Assembly: GCA_002711905.1 (NCBI GenBank)
Contig: PASI01000025.1
Span: 3,387-24,863 of the forward strand
Length of the DNA: 21,477 bases
Direction: 5' to 3'
Origin: Thiotrichales bacterium
Lineage (GTDB): Bacteria; Pseudomonadota; Gammaproteobacteria; PS1; Pseudothioglobaceae
Below, one piece after another: positions 14,872 through 21,477 of this stretch. Below the pieces are notes generated by a model. That model worked only from the letters and a program-made list of their open reading frames with translations, did no database searches and was not told the DNA's origin. Both the position numbers and the translations under genes were made by a program. Numbering within the stretch: position 1 is the stretch's first letter; the number at the start of each line of letters is the position of its first letter.

Positions 14872-15952
14872 TAGCTCTCGATTTAATTACACTTCCACCT
14901 AGACAATTATCACTATCGTAAAAAACAATTGATTGTCCAGGTGTAATTGCTCTTTGAGAATTATTAAAATGAACCTTTATGGTTTTATCATCTTCAATCT
15001 TAACGTCACATTCTTGAGAGGCCTGTCGATAACGTATTTTTGCACTGCAATTTAGTGGAAATTTAGGCGCATCATCTATCCAATGAACATCATCCGCTAT
15101 AAGTGAATTATGATATAGCATTTGATGATCTCCTTGAACAGCAATAATTTTGTTAGAATCAACAAGCTTATCTGCAACAAACCATGGCTCTTGAGAGTCA
15201 CCAAACCCTCCTCCAATCTCAAGGCCTTTTCTTTGACCTATTGTATAAAAGGGAAGGCCATTATGATGTTTTATAAATGCACCATCCTGATCTACAATAT
15301 CACCTTTTTCTTTAGGAAGAAAAGTAGTTAAAAATTCTGAAAATGGCCTTTCACCTATAAAACAAATTCCTGTTGAGTCTTTTTTATCGGCATTTTCAAA
15401 TTGCTGACTCTTGGCAATTTCACGAACTTCTTTTTTATCAATTTCGCCAAGAGGAAATAAGCTTTGTGAGAGTTGTTCTTGGTTCAGTAAATGAAGAAAG
15501 TAACTCTGATCCTTATTTCCATCAACCCCAGCTTTGAGGCGGTATTTTCCATTATCATTTGATATTCTGGCATAGTGACCCGTTGCAATTTTATCTGCAC
15601 CAAGATCTTTGGCGTAGTCTAAAAAGGCCTTAAACTTAATTCTTTGATTGCATAATACGTCAGGATTAGGCGTTCTACCTTTTTTATGTTCAGATAAAAA
15701 ATGCTCAAAAACATCTTCCCAGTATTCATGTGAAAAGTTAACTGTATGAAGTTTGATTCCCAGCAAATCTGCAACTTGTTGAGCATCTGCAAGATCTTCT
15801 GATGCGCTGCAATATTCATCATCGTCATCCTCATCCCAATTTTTCATAAATAGGGCTTCAACTTGAAAACCTTTTTCAAGTAATAAGTATGCTGAAACTG
15901 ACGAATCAACACCACCAGAAAGACCCACTATGATTTTATTATTAGGCCTCAT
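14864..15952 (-). CDS. mnmA: tRNA-specific 2-thiouridylase MnmA
   Basis: Adds sulfur to C2 of the wobble uridine U34 in tRNAs for Glu, Gln and Lys, using ATP and a persulfide relay. The 362 residues compare with 368 in E. coli. The PP-loop GLSGGVDSSVSA (10-21), FMKNWDED (35-42), NPDVLCNQRIKF (96-107) with catalytic C101, the ATGHYARI segment (123-130), and STGICFIGER (193-202) with the second cysteine C197 are all present. The ATG immediately follows the phoH stop codon (TAAATG), and the 3' end overlaps hflD by 8 bp. MiaA and MiaB are encoded elsewhere in this window, so three anticodon-loop modification enzymes lie within 20 kb. Confidence 0.97.
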   Translation of the reverse strand: MRPNNKIIVGLSGGVDSSVSAYLLLEKGFQVEALFMKNWDEDDDDEYCSASEDLADAQQVADLLGIKLHTVNFSHEYWEDVFEHFLSEHKKGRTPNPDVLCNQRIKFKAFLDYAKDLGADKIATGHYARISNDNGKYRLKAGVDGNKDQSYFLHLLNQEQLSQSLFPLGEIDKKEVREIAKSQQFENADKKDSTGICFIGERPFSEFLTTFLPKEKGDIVDQDGAFIKHHNGLPFYTIGQRKGLEIGGGFGDSQEPWFVADKLVDSNKIIAVQGDHQMLYHNSLIADDVHWIDDAPKFPLNCSAKIRYRQASQECDVKIEDDKTIKVHFNNSQRAITPGQSIVFYDSDNCLGGSVIKSRANE

Positions 15953-16867
15953 TTAGCTTTTATCGTAAGCGCTTACAATTTTTTTAACTAATTGGTGCCT
16001 AACTACATCATTGGCGTCAAAATTACAAAATGCAATTTGATCAATATTTTTTAGGATTTTAATTGCATCTGTTAAACCAGACTGACTTGGATTAGGCAAA
16101 TCAATTTGAGTAATATCACCTGTTATGACCATTTTTGAGCCAAAACCCATTCGTGTTAAAAACATTTTCATTTGAGGTATGGTGGTGTTTTGAGCCTCAT
16201 CAAGAATAATGTATGACTCATTCAGCGTTCTTCCTCTCATGAAAGCCAATGGAGCAACTTCTATGATACGTTTTTCTATTAACTTATTGACTCTCTCGAA
16301 GCCAATAAAGTCATATAGTGCATCATAAATAGGACGAAGGTAAGGGTCAACTTTTTCACTAAGATCGCCAGGAAGAAAACCCAATTTTTCTCCAGCTTCA
16401 ACTGCTGGTCTTACTAAAACTATTCTTTTTACATTTGAGTTTTCAAGAGCTTCAACAGCCCTTGCAACAGCTAAATATGTTTTTCCTGTTCCAGCTGGAC
16501 CAATAGCAAAAACTGCATCATTTTCTATTATTGAATTAACATATTTTTGTTGATTATCACTCCTTATATGAATATGCTTCTTGCTGGTTTTTATTGTGAC
16601 TGATTTTGCCTCTCCATTTGGACTGCCAAGTGATTTGATGCAGAGATCAATGTCACTAAAATCAATTGTTTTCTTTTCAGATAAGATTAATAGTTCTTGA
16701 AGAACTGAAACAGCTGAGGCTGCATTACCCCCCTTAATGATAAAATCAGCCCCTTTATTGGAGATATCTACATCAAGATTAGTGGCTATATTTTCTAGAT
16801 TTTTATCTAAGCTTCCACAAATATTAACAAGTTGTTCGGAGCGACGAATATTGAGAGAAAATTTCAT
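15953..16867 (-). CDS. PhoH family ATPase (YbeZ type)
   Basis: A 304-residue ATPase of the PhoH/YbeZ family. The N-terminal 100 residues resemble the small KH-like domain of this family, followed by the ATPase core with Walker A GPAGTGKT (123-130), LVRPAVEAGEKLGFLPGD (151-168), RGRTLNESYIILDEAQN (211-227) with Walker B, and MVITGDITQIDLP (246-258). Proteins of this type are linked to RNA metabolism and the ribosome endonuclease YbeY. In most gammaproteobacteria the order is miaB-phoH-ybeY. Here mnmA follows with no gap and ybeY is absent, while miaB is on the same strand upstream but separated by a convergent gene. I saw no convincing promoter in the 81-bp divergent gap before it. Confidence 0.94.
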   Translation of the reverse strand: MKFSLNIRRSEQLVNICGSLDKNLENIATNLDVDISNKGADFIIKGGNAASAVSVLQELLILSEKKTIDFSDIDLCIKSLGSPNGEAKSVTIKTSKKHIHIRSDNQQKYVNSIIENDAVFAIGPAGTGKTYLAVARAVEALENSNVKRIVLVRPAVEAGEKLGFLPGDLSEKVDPYLRPIYDALYDFIGFERVNKLIEKRIIEVAPLAFMRGRTLNESYIILDEAQNTTIPQMKMFLTRMGFGSKMVITGDITQIDLPNPSQSGLTDAIKILKNIDQIAFCNFDANDVVRHQLVKKIVSAYDKS

Positions 16868-16948
16868 GATTTATATTTTACTGAATTCCATTGAAAACAA
16901 ATGTTAAGTTACATGATTTTGCTTCATATTTGATTTATCATTTAACTT

Positions 16949-17971
16949 ATGACCCTATCAAAAATACTGTTTAAGCTTTTAGTGGTAATTTTAATTTACA
17001 CTCCTTTTACTTCACAAGCTTTAGAAACTGACTGTGTTCTACTTTTGTATCATCGTTTTTCAGACGATGGTCCTAAATCAACTAGCACTCCTCCAGAGGT
17101 TTTTAAACAGCATCTGGAATACTTGAAAAACAATGATTACAAAGTTCTTCCTTTGAAAAAAGTAATTAGAAATCTCCAGTCTAAAGAAAGCTTGCCATCA
17201 AATTGTGTGAGCCTCACAGCAGATGATGGGTTTTTATCAATCTATACTGAGGCTTTTCCATTGTTGGCTGAATACCAATTTCCAATGTCTGTTTTTGTAT
17301 CCACTAACCCTGTAGATAAAAAATATGACTCTATGATGACGTGGAGCCAACTTCGTGAGATGGCGCCTTTGGTAGATATTTATAACCATAGCGTAAATCA
17401 TCTTCATTTGGTTAATAAGGATGCTCAAAGTGTCGAAGATGAAATCTCTTTTGCTCAAGAAAGAATAATGAGTGAAATGAATACAAATGATAAGTTTTTT
17501 GCATATCCGTACGGAGAGTTCGATGAATTGACTTATTCATATGTTAAATCAAAGGGCTATATTGCTTTTGGACAACAGTCTGGTGTTGCAAGTCAAACAA
17601 GTGACTTTTTAAATATACCCAGATTTTCAATGTCTGGGCCTTATGCCCAAATGAATAGCTTTTCTCTCAAAGTTAAAACTGTAGAGATGCCAATAGAGAG
17701 CTCTGATCCAAAATCGCTGATTATTTCAGATGATTTCATGCCAGTATTGAATCTTAACTTCTCTCGACAACTTACAAGCTATGAAAAAAATAATTTTTCG
17801 TGTTATGTCTCTGGCCAGGAAAAGGCCAAGCTTGATTGGGATGGCCTTCAGTCGGTTAGTGTAATCTCAAATGAGTCTCTTGCAATTGGAAGAAGTCGAT
17901 ACAACTGCACAATGCCTTATAAAGAGGCAGGGCGCTATTACTGGTTTTCTAAGTTATGGCTGAGACTCTGA
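16949..17971 (+). CDS. Secreted polysaccharide deacetylase (CE4/NodB family)
   Basis: A 340-residue exported protein. Residues 1-24 form a signal peptide with a hydrophobic core and a likely cleavage after SQA. A NodB-type domain follows (about 28-240): YHRFSDD (34-40), LTADDGF (89-95) with presumed base D92 and metal ligand D93, NHSVNHLHL (146-154) with presumed metal ligands H147 and H151, and AYPYGEFDE (185-193). This arrangement resembles PgaB-like N-deacetylases acting on amino sugars in extracellular polysaccharide or peptidoglycan; the actual substrate is unknown. About 100 C-terminal residues form a separate region with cysteines C285 and C320 that I do not recognise. No polysaccharide synthesis or export genes are adjacent. 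It is the only plus-strand gene after 6274, lies between phoH and miaB, and overlaps the miaB 3' end by 18 bp. Confidence 0.85.
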   Translation: MTLSKILFKLLVVILIYTPFTSQALETDCVLLLYHRFSDDGPKSTSTPPEVFKQHLEYLKNNDYKVLPLKKVIRNLQSKESLPSNCVSLTADDGFLSIYTEAFPLLAEYQFPMSVFVSTNPVDKKYDSMMTWSQLREMAPLVDIYNHSVNHLHLVNKDAQSVEDEISFAQERIMSEMNTNDKFFAYPYGEFDELTYSYVKSKGYIAFGQQSGVASQTSDFLNIPRFSMSGPYAQMNSFSLKVKTVEMPIESSDPKSLIISDDFMPVLNLNFSRQLTSYEKNNFSCYVSGQEKAKLDWDGLQSVSVISNESLAIGRSRYNCTMPYKEAGRYYWFSKLWLRL

Positions 17972-19297
17972 ATCGTGCAATAATCTTGCTTGAAGTGAGT
18001 TTCCAATTCCATCTAAAATCTTGACTGTTACTATCTTTCCAATCAGCTTATTGCTTCCAGGAAAGTGCGCAGTTCTCATATTTTCAGTTCTTCCAGACAA
18101 GGTTTCACCTTTTTTTGAAGCACCCTCAACTAAAACTTTTTGAATACTACCAATCATAGATTTAGAAATTTCTTCAGTATTGGCGTTGAGCCTATCTTGA
18201 ACAAGAGCAAGTCGTTGTTTTTTAATTTCTGGACTTACATCATCTGCCATACTTGAGGCAATGGTGCCTGGTCTTTTAGAGTAGATAAAACTGAATGACT
18301 TGTCAAAGCCAATTTCATCAATTAAGTTAACTGTATCGTTGAAATCATTTTCTGTTTCACCAGGGAAGCCAATAATAAAATCTGAAGAAATAGAAATATC
18401 AGGTCTAATTTTCTTTAAATTTCTGATTTTGGATTTATACTCAATAGCTGTATGACCCCTTTTCATGAGTCCTAATATTTTATCTGAGCCACTTTGAACT
18501 GGAAGATGCAGATGAGATACCAGTTCAGGTACTTCAGCGTACGCCTCAATCAGTCGATTACTAAATTCTACAGGATGTGACGTGGTATACCTTATCCTCT
18601 CAATACCTATAACTTGAGCAACAATTGCAATTAAAAGAGCTAAATCAGCAATTTCGCCATCATCCATTAATCCCCTATAGGAGTTGACATTTTGTCCTAA
18701 AAGATTAACTTCTTTGACGCCCTGATTTGCTAATAGTTCGACTTCATGAATTACATCATTAAATGGTCTTGAAATCTCCTCTCCTCTTGTGTAAGGAACG
18801 ACACAAAAAGTGCAGTATTTACTGCATCCTTCCATAATGGAAACAAATGCAGAGGCACCGTCACTGTGAGGTTCGGGTAAGTGGTCAAATTTTTCAATTT
18901 CGGGGAAGGAAATATCGATGCTAATTTTATGCTGATTGAGTGCATCATTCAGCATATTTGGAAGCCTGTGAAGGGTTTGCGGCCCAAATATCATATCAAC
19001 ATATGGAGCTCTTTTAAGAATAAGGTCGCCTTCTTGTGAGGCAACACATCCGCCAACTCCAATCACTAAGTTTGGATTTTTTTCTTTAAGCTTTCTCCAG
19101 CGGCCTAATTGGTGAAACAACTTATCTTCAGCTTTTTCACGAATAGAGCAGGTATTAATTAATAAAACATCAGCTTCACTTATATCTTCAGTCAGATTTA
19201 AGCCATGAGAAGCGTTAAGAACGTCGCTCATTTTATTAGAATCGTATTCGTTCATTTGACACCCAAAAGTGCGAATGTGAAGCTTGGAGATGGTCAT
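17954..19297 (-). CDS. miaB: tRNA-2-methylthio-N6-dimethylallyladenosine synthase MiaB
   Basis: Radical SAM methylthiotransferase that converts i6A37, made by MiaA, into ms2i6A37. The 447 residues compare with 474 in E. coli. The N-terminal domain binds the auxiliary 4Fe-4S cluster through C13 ([12 protein letters not shown]), C50 ([15 protein letters not shown]) and C84 ([11 protein letters not shown]). The radical SAM motif is GCSKYCTFC with C158, C162 and C165. Later markers are [31 protein letters not shown] and [10 protein letters not shown], and the C-terminal TRAM domain ends the protein. Its ATG abuts the mscS-like stop codon (TAAATG). It is last in a minus-strand run and overlaps the convergent deacetylase gene by 18 bp. 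Confidence 0.97.
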   Translation of the reverse strand: MTISKLHIRTFGCQMNEYDSNKMSDVLNASHGLNLTEDISEADVLLINTCSIREKAEDKLFHQLGRWRKLKEKNPNLVIGVGGCVASQEGDLILKRAPYVDMIFGPQTLHRLPNMLNDALNQHKISIDISFPEIEKFDHLPEPHSDGASAFVSIMEGCSKYCTFCVVPYTRGEEISRPFNDVIHEVELLANQGVKEVNLLGQNVNSYRGLMDDGEIADLALLIAIVAQVIGIERIRYTTSHPVEFSNRLIEAYAEVPELVSHLHLPVQSGSDKILGLMKRGHTAIEYKSKIRNLKKIRPDISISSDFIIGFPGETENDFNDTVNLIDEIGFDKSFSFIYSKRPGTIASSMADDVSPEIKKQRLALVQDRLNANTEEISKSMIGSIQKVLVEGASKKGETLSGRTENMRTAHFPGSNKLIGKIVTVKILDGIGNSLQARLLHDSESQP

Positions 19298-20332
19298 TTA
19301 TGCTTTTTGAATGTGTAAAGTTTGAGTGGGGTAGGCAATCTCAGCGCCATGATCAGCAATGATTTGTGCTATATCAAGAAGTAATTTCCCCTTAAATTTC
19401 TTAAATTCACCCGCATCTGTAAGCGAACTGAATGCCCAAATAACAAAGTCTAGTGACGAAGCGTTAAATAAATCAAAATTAACCCGACAAGGTTGGTCAT
19501 TATCGATGTTTTCACTGTTCATTAATAACTCCTCTACTTTTTTGATGATGCTTTCCATTTGAGCAATGTCATCATATCGAATTCCAATAATTTCATGTAT
19601 TTGTCTATTGGTCATTCTAGAGGGGGTTTCAATTGGGATAGTAGCAAAGATCGAGTTTGGAACGTAGACAGGGTTTTTATTAAAAGTTCTAATTCGAGTC
19701 ATTCTCCAGCCAATTTTTTCTACAACACCTTCAATGCTTTTATCACTTGTTCGAATCCAGTCTCCAGTTGAGAACGGTTTATCCATTTGAATCATGAGTC
19801 CACCAAAAACATTTGCAAGCATATCTTTTGCTGCAAAACCAACAACAATACCTCCAACACCACCCAGGGTAAGAATTGAAGAAACTGCATAACCATAAAA
19901 TTGAGCCACACCAAGGATGATAGCAAATACGAAAAGAATCTTAATTAAGCGGGTAAAAAGTCTAATAGAGTCTTTGTCAACATTACCCTCAGCCTCTAAG
20001 AGATAGCTTTCGATGCTTGAAATTAACCTTAAGACTCCCCAAGTTAAAATAAATACTGGTGCAATAGCTATATAGCCGACAATATCATTTAAAGATTGAA
20101 TTTCAGAGGTTAGCTCTTTAAGAGAAAAGTATAACCAGCCATACCAAATGAGAAGTTTAAGTGGCGCTGAAATAGCCCCAATTAAGTAATCATCAATTTG
20201 AGTCTTGGTGCTGCCAGAGTGCTTAGTTATTTGCTTTAAAATAACACCTAAAACAAAATGGGCAATAATCGTAATTACCAAAAGAACTGCAACTGATTGA
20301 ATTGGGCTTATATTTTGGATAAAGTCATTCAT
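19298..20332 (-). CDS. MscS-family mechanosensitive ion channel
   Basis: Inner-membrane channel of the MscS superfamily, releasing solutes when membrane tension rises. The 344 residues show hydrophobic segments near 11-33, 54-70, 85-105 and 128-147, then the Gly/Ala-rich pore helix region GGVGGIVVGFAAKDMLANVFGG (157-178). The cytoplasmic beta domain follows with DKPFSTGDWI (184-193), VVEKIGWRMTRIRT (203-216) and NPVYVPNS (220-227), and then the alpha/beta domain. It has one or more membrane segments beyond the three of E. coli MscS (286 residues) and is closer in size to YnaI-like members. The start overlaps the lipoprotein stop by one base (TAATG), and the stop abuts miaB. Confidence 0.93.
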   Translation of the reverse strand: MNDFIQNISPIQSVAVLLVITIIAHFVLGVILKQITKHSGSTKTQIDDYLIGAISAPLKLLIWYGWLYFSLKELTSEIQSLNDIVGYIAIAPVFILTWGVLRLISSIESYLLEAEGNVDKDSIRLFTRLIKILFVFAIILGVAQFYGYAVSSILTLGGVGGIVVGFAAKDMLANVFGGLMIQMDKPFSTGDWIRTSDKSIEGVVEKIGWRMTRIRTFNKNPVYVPNSIFATIPIETPSRMTNRQIHEIIGIRYDDIAQMESIIKKVEELLMNSENIDNDQPCRVNFDLFNASSLDFVIWAFSSLTDAGEFKKFKGKLLLDIAQIIADHGAEIAYPTQTLHIQKA

Positions 20333-20829
20333 TAGAGATATTTTAATGGATTAATGGGTTCTTCGTATTTTTTCATTTCGAAATAAAAAGGTTTATCACC
20401 AGTTAATGCTATTAACTGACCTTTTTCAATAGTCTCACCCTCACTAACGAGTAGCTCTTGATTTTGATTGTAGATGCTATAAAAGCCATAAGAATGTTTA
20501 ATGATAATCATCTTTCCATAGCTAGCCATTCTATCGCCACTATAGACAACTTCGCCTTTTCTTACGGCCCTTACTTCTTGACCTGATCCATTATTAAAAG
20601 TGAGGCCAAAATGACCATCCTTTTCTGAGTACTTTTTAAGAATTGCTGAGTCAACCGGTAATGACCAGTTTTTTTTAATATTTGTTGTGTTAGATTTAGA
20701 TGCAGTTTTGGAGCTTTTTGTATCAACTATATTGAATGACCTTTCTTCGACAGTAACTTGTCCAGGCTGATTAGTCAAACAACCTGACAGGAAGATTAAT
20801 AAGAGAAGCGTTATAAGTTTAGTATTCAT
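20332..20829 (-). CDS. NlpD/EnvC-like LytM (M23-fold) lipoprotein, probably without catalytic activity
   Basis: With ATG at 20829 this is a 165-residue lipoprotein whose signal peptide ends in LSGC (14-17). A longer frame from TTG at 20871 would lose that fit. After a Ser/Lys/Thr-rich linker (about 18-55) comes a LytM domain (about 57-165): VRAVRKGEVVYSGDRMASYGK, IIIKH, LLVSEGETIEKGQLIALTG and NPLKYL all match NlpD/EnvC. Peptidase residues are missing: the HxxxD segment reads HFGLT (73-77), the usual YAHN is YNQN (120-123), and the HFE motif is YFE (149-151). Such degenerate LytM proteins activate amidases (AmiA-C) during daughter-cell separation. It lacks the LysM domain of NlpD. The position after the yqaA-like gene fits the common nlpD neighbourhood, but no rpoS follows; an mscS-like gene does. 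Confidence 0.85.
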   Translation of the reverse strand: MNTKLITLLLLIFLSGCLTNQPGQVTVEERSFNIVDTKSSKTASKSNTTNIKKNWSLPVDSAILKKYSEKDGHFGLTFNNGSGQEVRAVRKGEVVYSGDRMASYGKMIIIKHSYGFYSIYNQNQELLVSEGETIEKGQLIALTGDKPFYFEMKKYEEPINPLKYL

Positions 20830-21397
20830 ACCATAGAAATAAAGCAATGGCGATAATAAGTAAGTATCCAAGCCAGTCTATGTACTTATTTAACCATGTA
20901 TCAGCCATTTTTCCAAATTTTCTTACAAGCATTGAAATTAGAAAATATCTTGCCCCTCTTGCAATTAAAGAAAAACCAATAAATGGAAGAAGTGCCATAG
21001 ACATCATTCCTGCAGTGATTGTAAATAGTTTGTAGGGTATTGGGCTAAATCCAGCGATTAAAATTATCCAAATTCCATACGTGTTAAAGTAGTTTTCAGC
21101 AGCATAAAGCTCTGGCATGTAATTAAATTTTGTTAAAAGCGGCATGATTAAATTGATTGCATAAACCCCAATAAAGTAGCCAGCTACAGCTCCAAGAACT
21201 GAAGCAATTGTGCATATGGCTGCAAAATAGTAGGCTTTTGTTCTATTTTTTAGTGACATTGACGCCAATAATAAGTCTTGAACTGGGATTGGGAAAATAG
21301 ATGACTCTAAAAAACTGATGACCGAGAGCCATACAATTGCAAATCGACTAGACGACCATTTGAGAATTTTATTGTAAATAGAGTGAAAAGGCCTCAT
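20819..21397 (-). CDS. YqaA-like VTT/SNARE-associated (DedA-related) membrane protein
   Basis: A 192-residue inner-membrane protein of the VTT/SNARE-associated domain group, subfamily YqaA. Hydrophobic segments lie near 18-36, 55-85, 105-128, 130-155 and 172-190. The SFLESSIFPIPVQDLLLA stretch (28-45) carries the conserved E and FPIP seen in DedA/YqaA proteins, and AGFSPIPYKLFTITAG (114-129) is the matching re-entrant motif near the second half. DedA proteins support membrane energetics and lipid-carrier recycling; the role of YqaA itself is unknown. The gene commonly sits between pcm and nlpD in gammaproteobacteria, agreeing with the downstream LytM lipoprotein. It overlaps that gene by 11 bp (ATGAATACTAA) and starts 14 bp after the preceding stop codon. 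Confidence 0.9.
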   Translation of the reverse strand: MRPFHSIYNKILKWSSSRFAIVWLSVISFLESSIFPIPVQDLLLASMSLKNRTKAYYFAAICTIASVLGAVAGYFIGVYAINLIMPLLTKFNYMPELYAAENYFNTYGIWIILIAGFSPIPYKLFTITAGMMSMALLPFIGFSLIARGARYFLISMLVRKFGKMADTWLNKYIDWLGYLLIIAIALFLWYEY

Positions 21398-21411
21398 CAG
21401 CTTCTATAAAA

Positions 21412-21477
21412 CTATTTCTTTAACATTGGAAAGCCTAATCTTTCTCTTGAGTCATAATATTCTTGAGCGACCTTTTG
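21412..21477 (-). CDS. C-terminal end of an unidentified protein (truncated by window edge)
   Basis: The minus-strand frame entering at 21477 encodes 21 residues, QKVAQEYYDSRERLGFPMLK plus a final K, before a TAG stop at 21412-21414. The stop lies 14 bp before the yqaA-like start codon, so it is probably the preceding gene of the same operon. From gene order it could be pcm or another gene of the surE-pcm neighbourhood, but the short tail does not match a Pcm or SurE C terminus that I recognise, so I leave it unnamed. Confidence 0.6.
   Translation of the reverse strand, partial: QKVAQEYYDSRERLGFPMLKK

Noticed and set aside
16868..16948. Promoter elements in the phoH/deacetylase divergent gap
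   Set aside because: TTGAAA (16891-16896) and several A/T-rich hexamers are present, but none pair at 16-18 bases with a good partner, so I did not list a promoter.
20830..20871. TTG start extending the LytM lipoprotein by fourteen codons
   Set aside because: The ATG at 20829 begins a clean lipoprotein signal peptide, while the longer form would bury it.
1..21477. Mobile elements, CRISPR arrays, toxin-antitoxin or defence genes, tRNA or rRNA
   Set aside because: I looked for transposases, spaced repeats, attachment-like repeats and small paired genes, and saw none. All gaps are short and coding density is near complete.

Overview
This window comes from an AT-rich, gene-dense chromosome of a gammaproteobacterium. 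The assignment rests on gammaproteobacterial signatures: the mnmA-hflD pair, the ftsB-ispD-ispF trio, BolA, FtsB/FtsQ, and a yqaA-nlpD-like pair. The low G+C, the near absence of intergenic DNA, overlapping stop/start codons and weak Shine-Dalgarno signals suggest a streamlined marine lineage or a related symbiont, for example near the SUP05/Thioglobus group. That placement is inference from gene content and compactness, not a phylogenetic result. I see no mobile element, CRISPR array, tRNA, rRNA or prophage. The longest gap between genes is under 100 bp.

Layout, left to right. (1) Position 1-419, minus strand: N-terminal part of a Bax inhibitor-1/YccA-type membrane protein. It is divergent from murD (482-1786, plus), whose 3' end overlaps miaA (minus). 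(2) Positions 2757-6274, plus strand: a tight four-gene run of a ferredoxin-flavin reductase, bolA, an MltD-type lytic transglycosylase with three LysM domains, and an unknown membrane protein. (3) Positions 6240-13825, minus strand: a ten-gene run in the order smr, xseA, RDD protein, ftsB, ispD, ispF, murC, murB, ddl, ftsQ. It joins the ftsB-ispDF block to a piece of the division and cell-wall (dcw) cluster. (4) rpsT (minus) with its own good promoter and a strong terminator. (5) Positions 14266-16867, minus strand: phoH-mnmA-hflD. (6) Positions 16949-17971, plus strand: a secreted polysaccharide deacetylase. (7) Positions 17954-21477, minus strand: unidentified gene fragment, yqaA-like, nlpD/envC-like lipoprotein, mscS-like channel, miaB.

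Functionally the window is mainly cell-wall synthesis and division. MurC, MurB, MurD and Ddl make the peptidoglycan precursor, FtsQ and FtsB belong to the divisome, and MltD and the LytM-like lipoprotein act on, or control cutting of, peptidoglycan. A second theme is tRNA modification: MiaA then MiaB act on A37, and MnmA acts on U34. IspD and IspF supply isoprenoid precursors, and these are needed for the undecaprenyl carrier used in wall synthesis.

I did not find a clearly new defence or biosynthetic system; this is mostly ordinary core genome. The points most worth a second look are a possible promoter whose start site falls inside the rpsT terminator stem, a LytM lipoprotein lacking its catalytic histidines, the rearranged dcw/ftsB-isp operon, an atypical IspF, and the deacetylase gene separating miaB from phoH.
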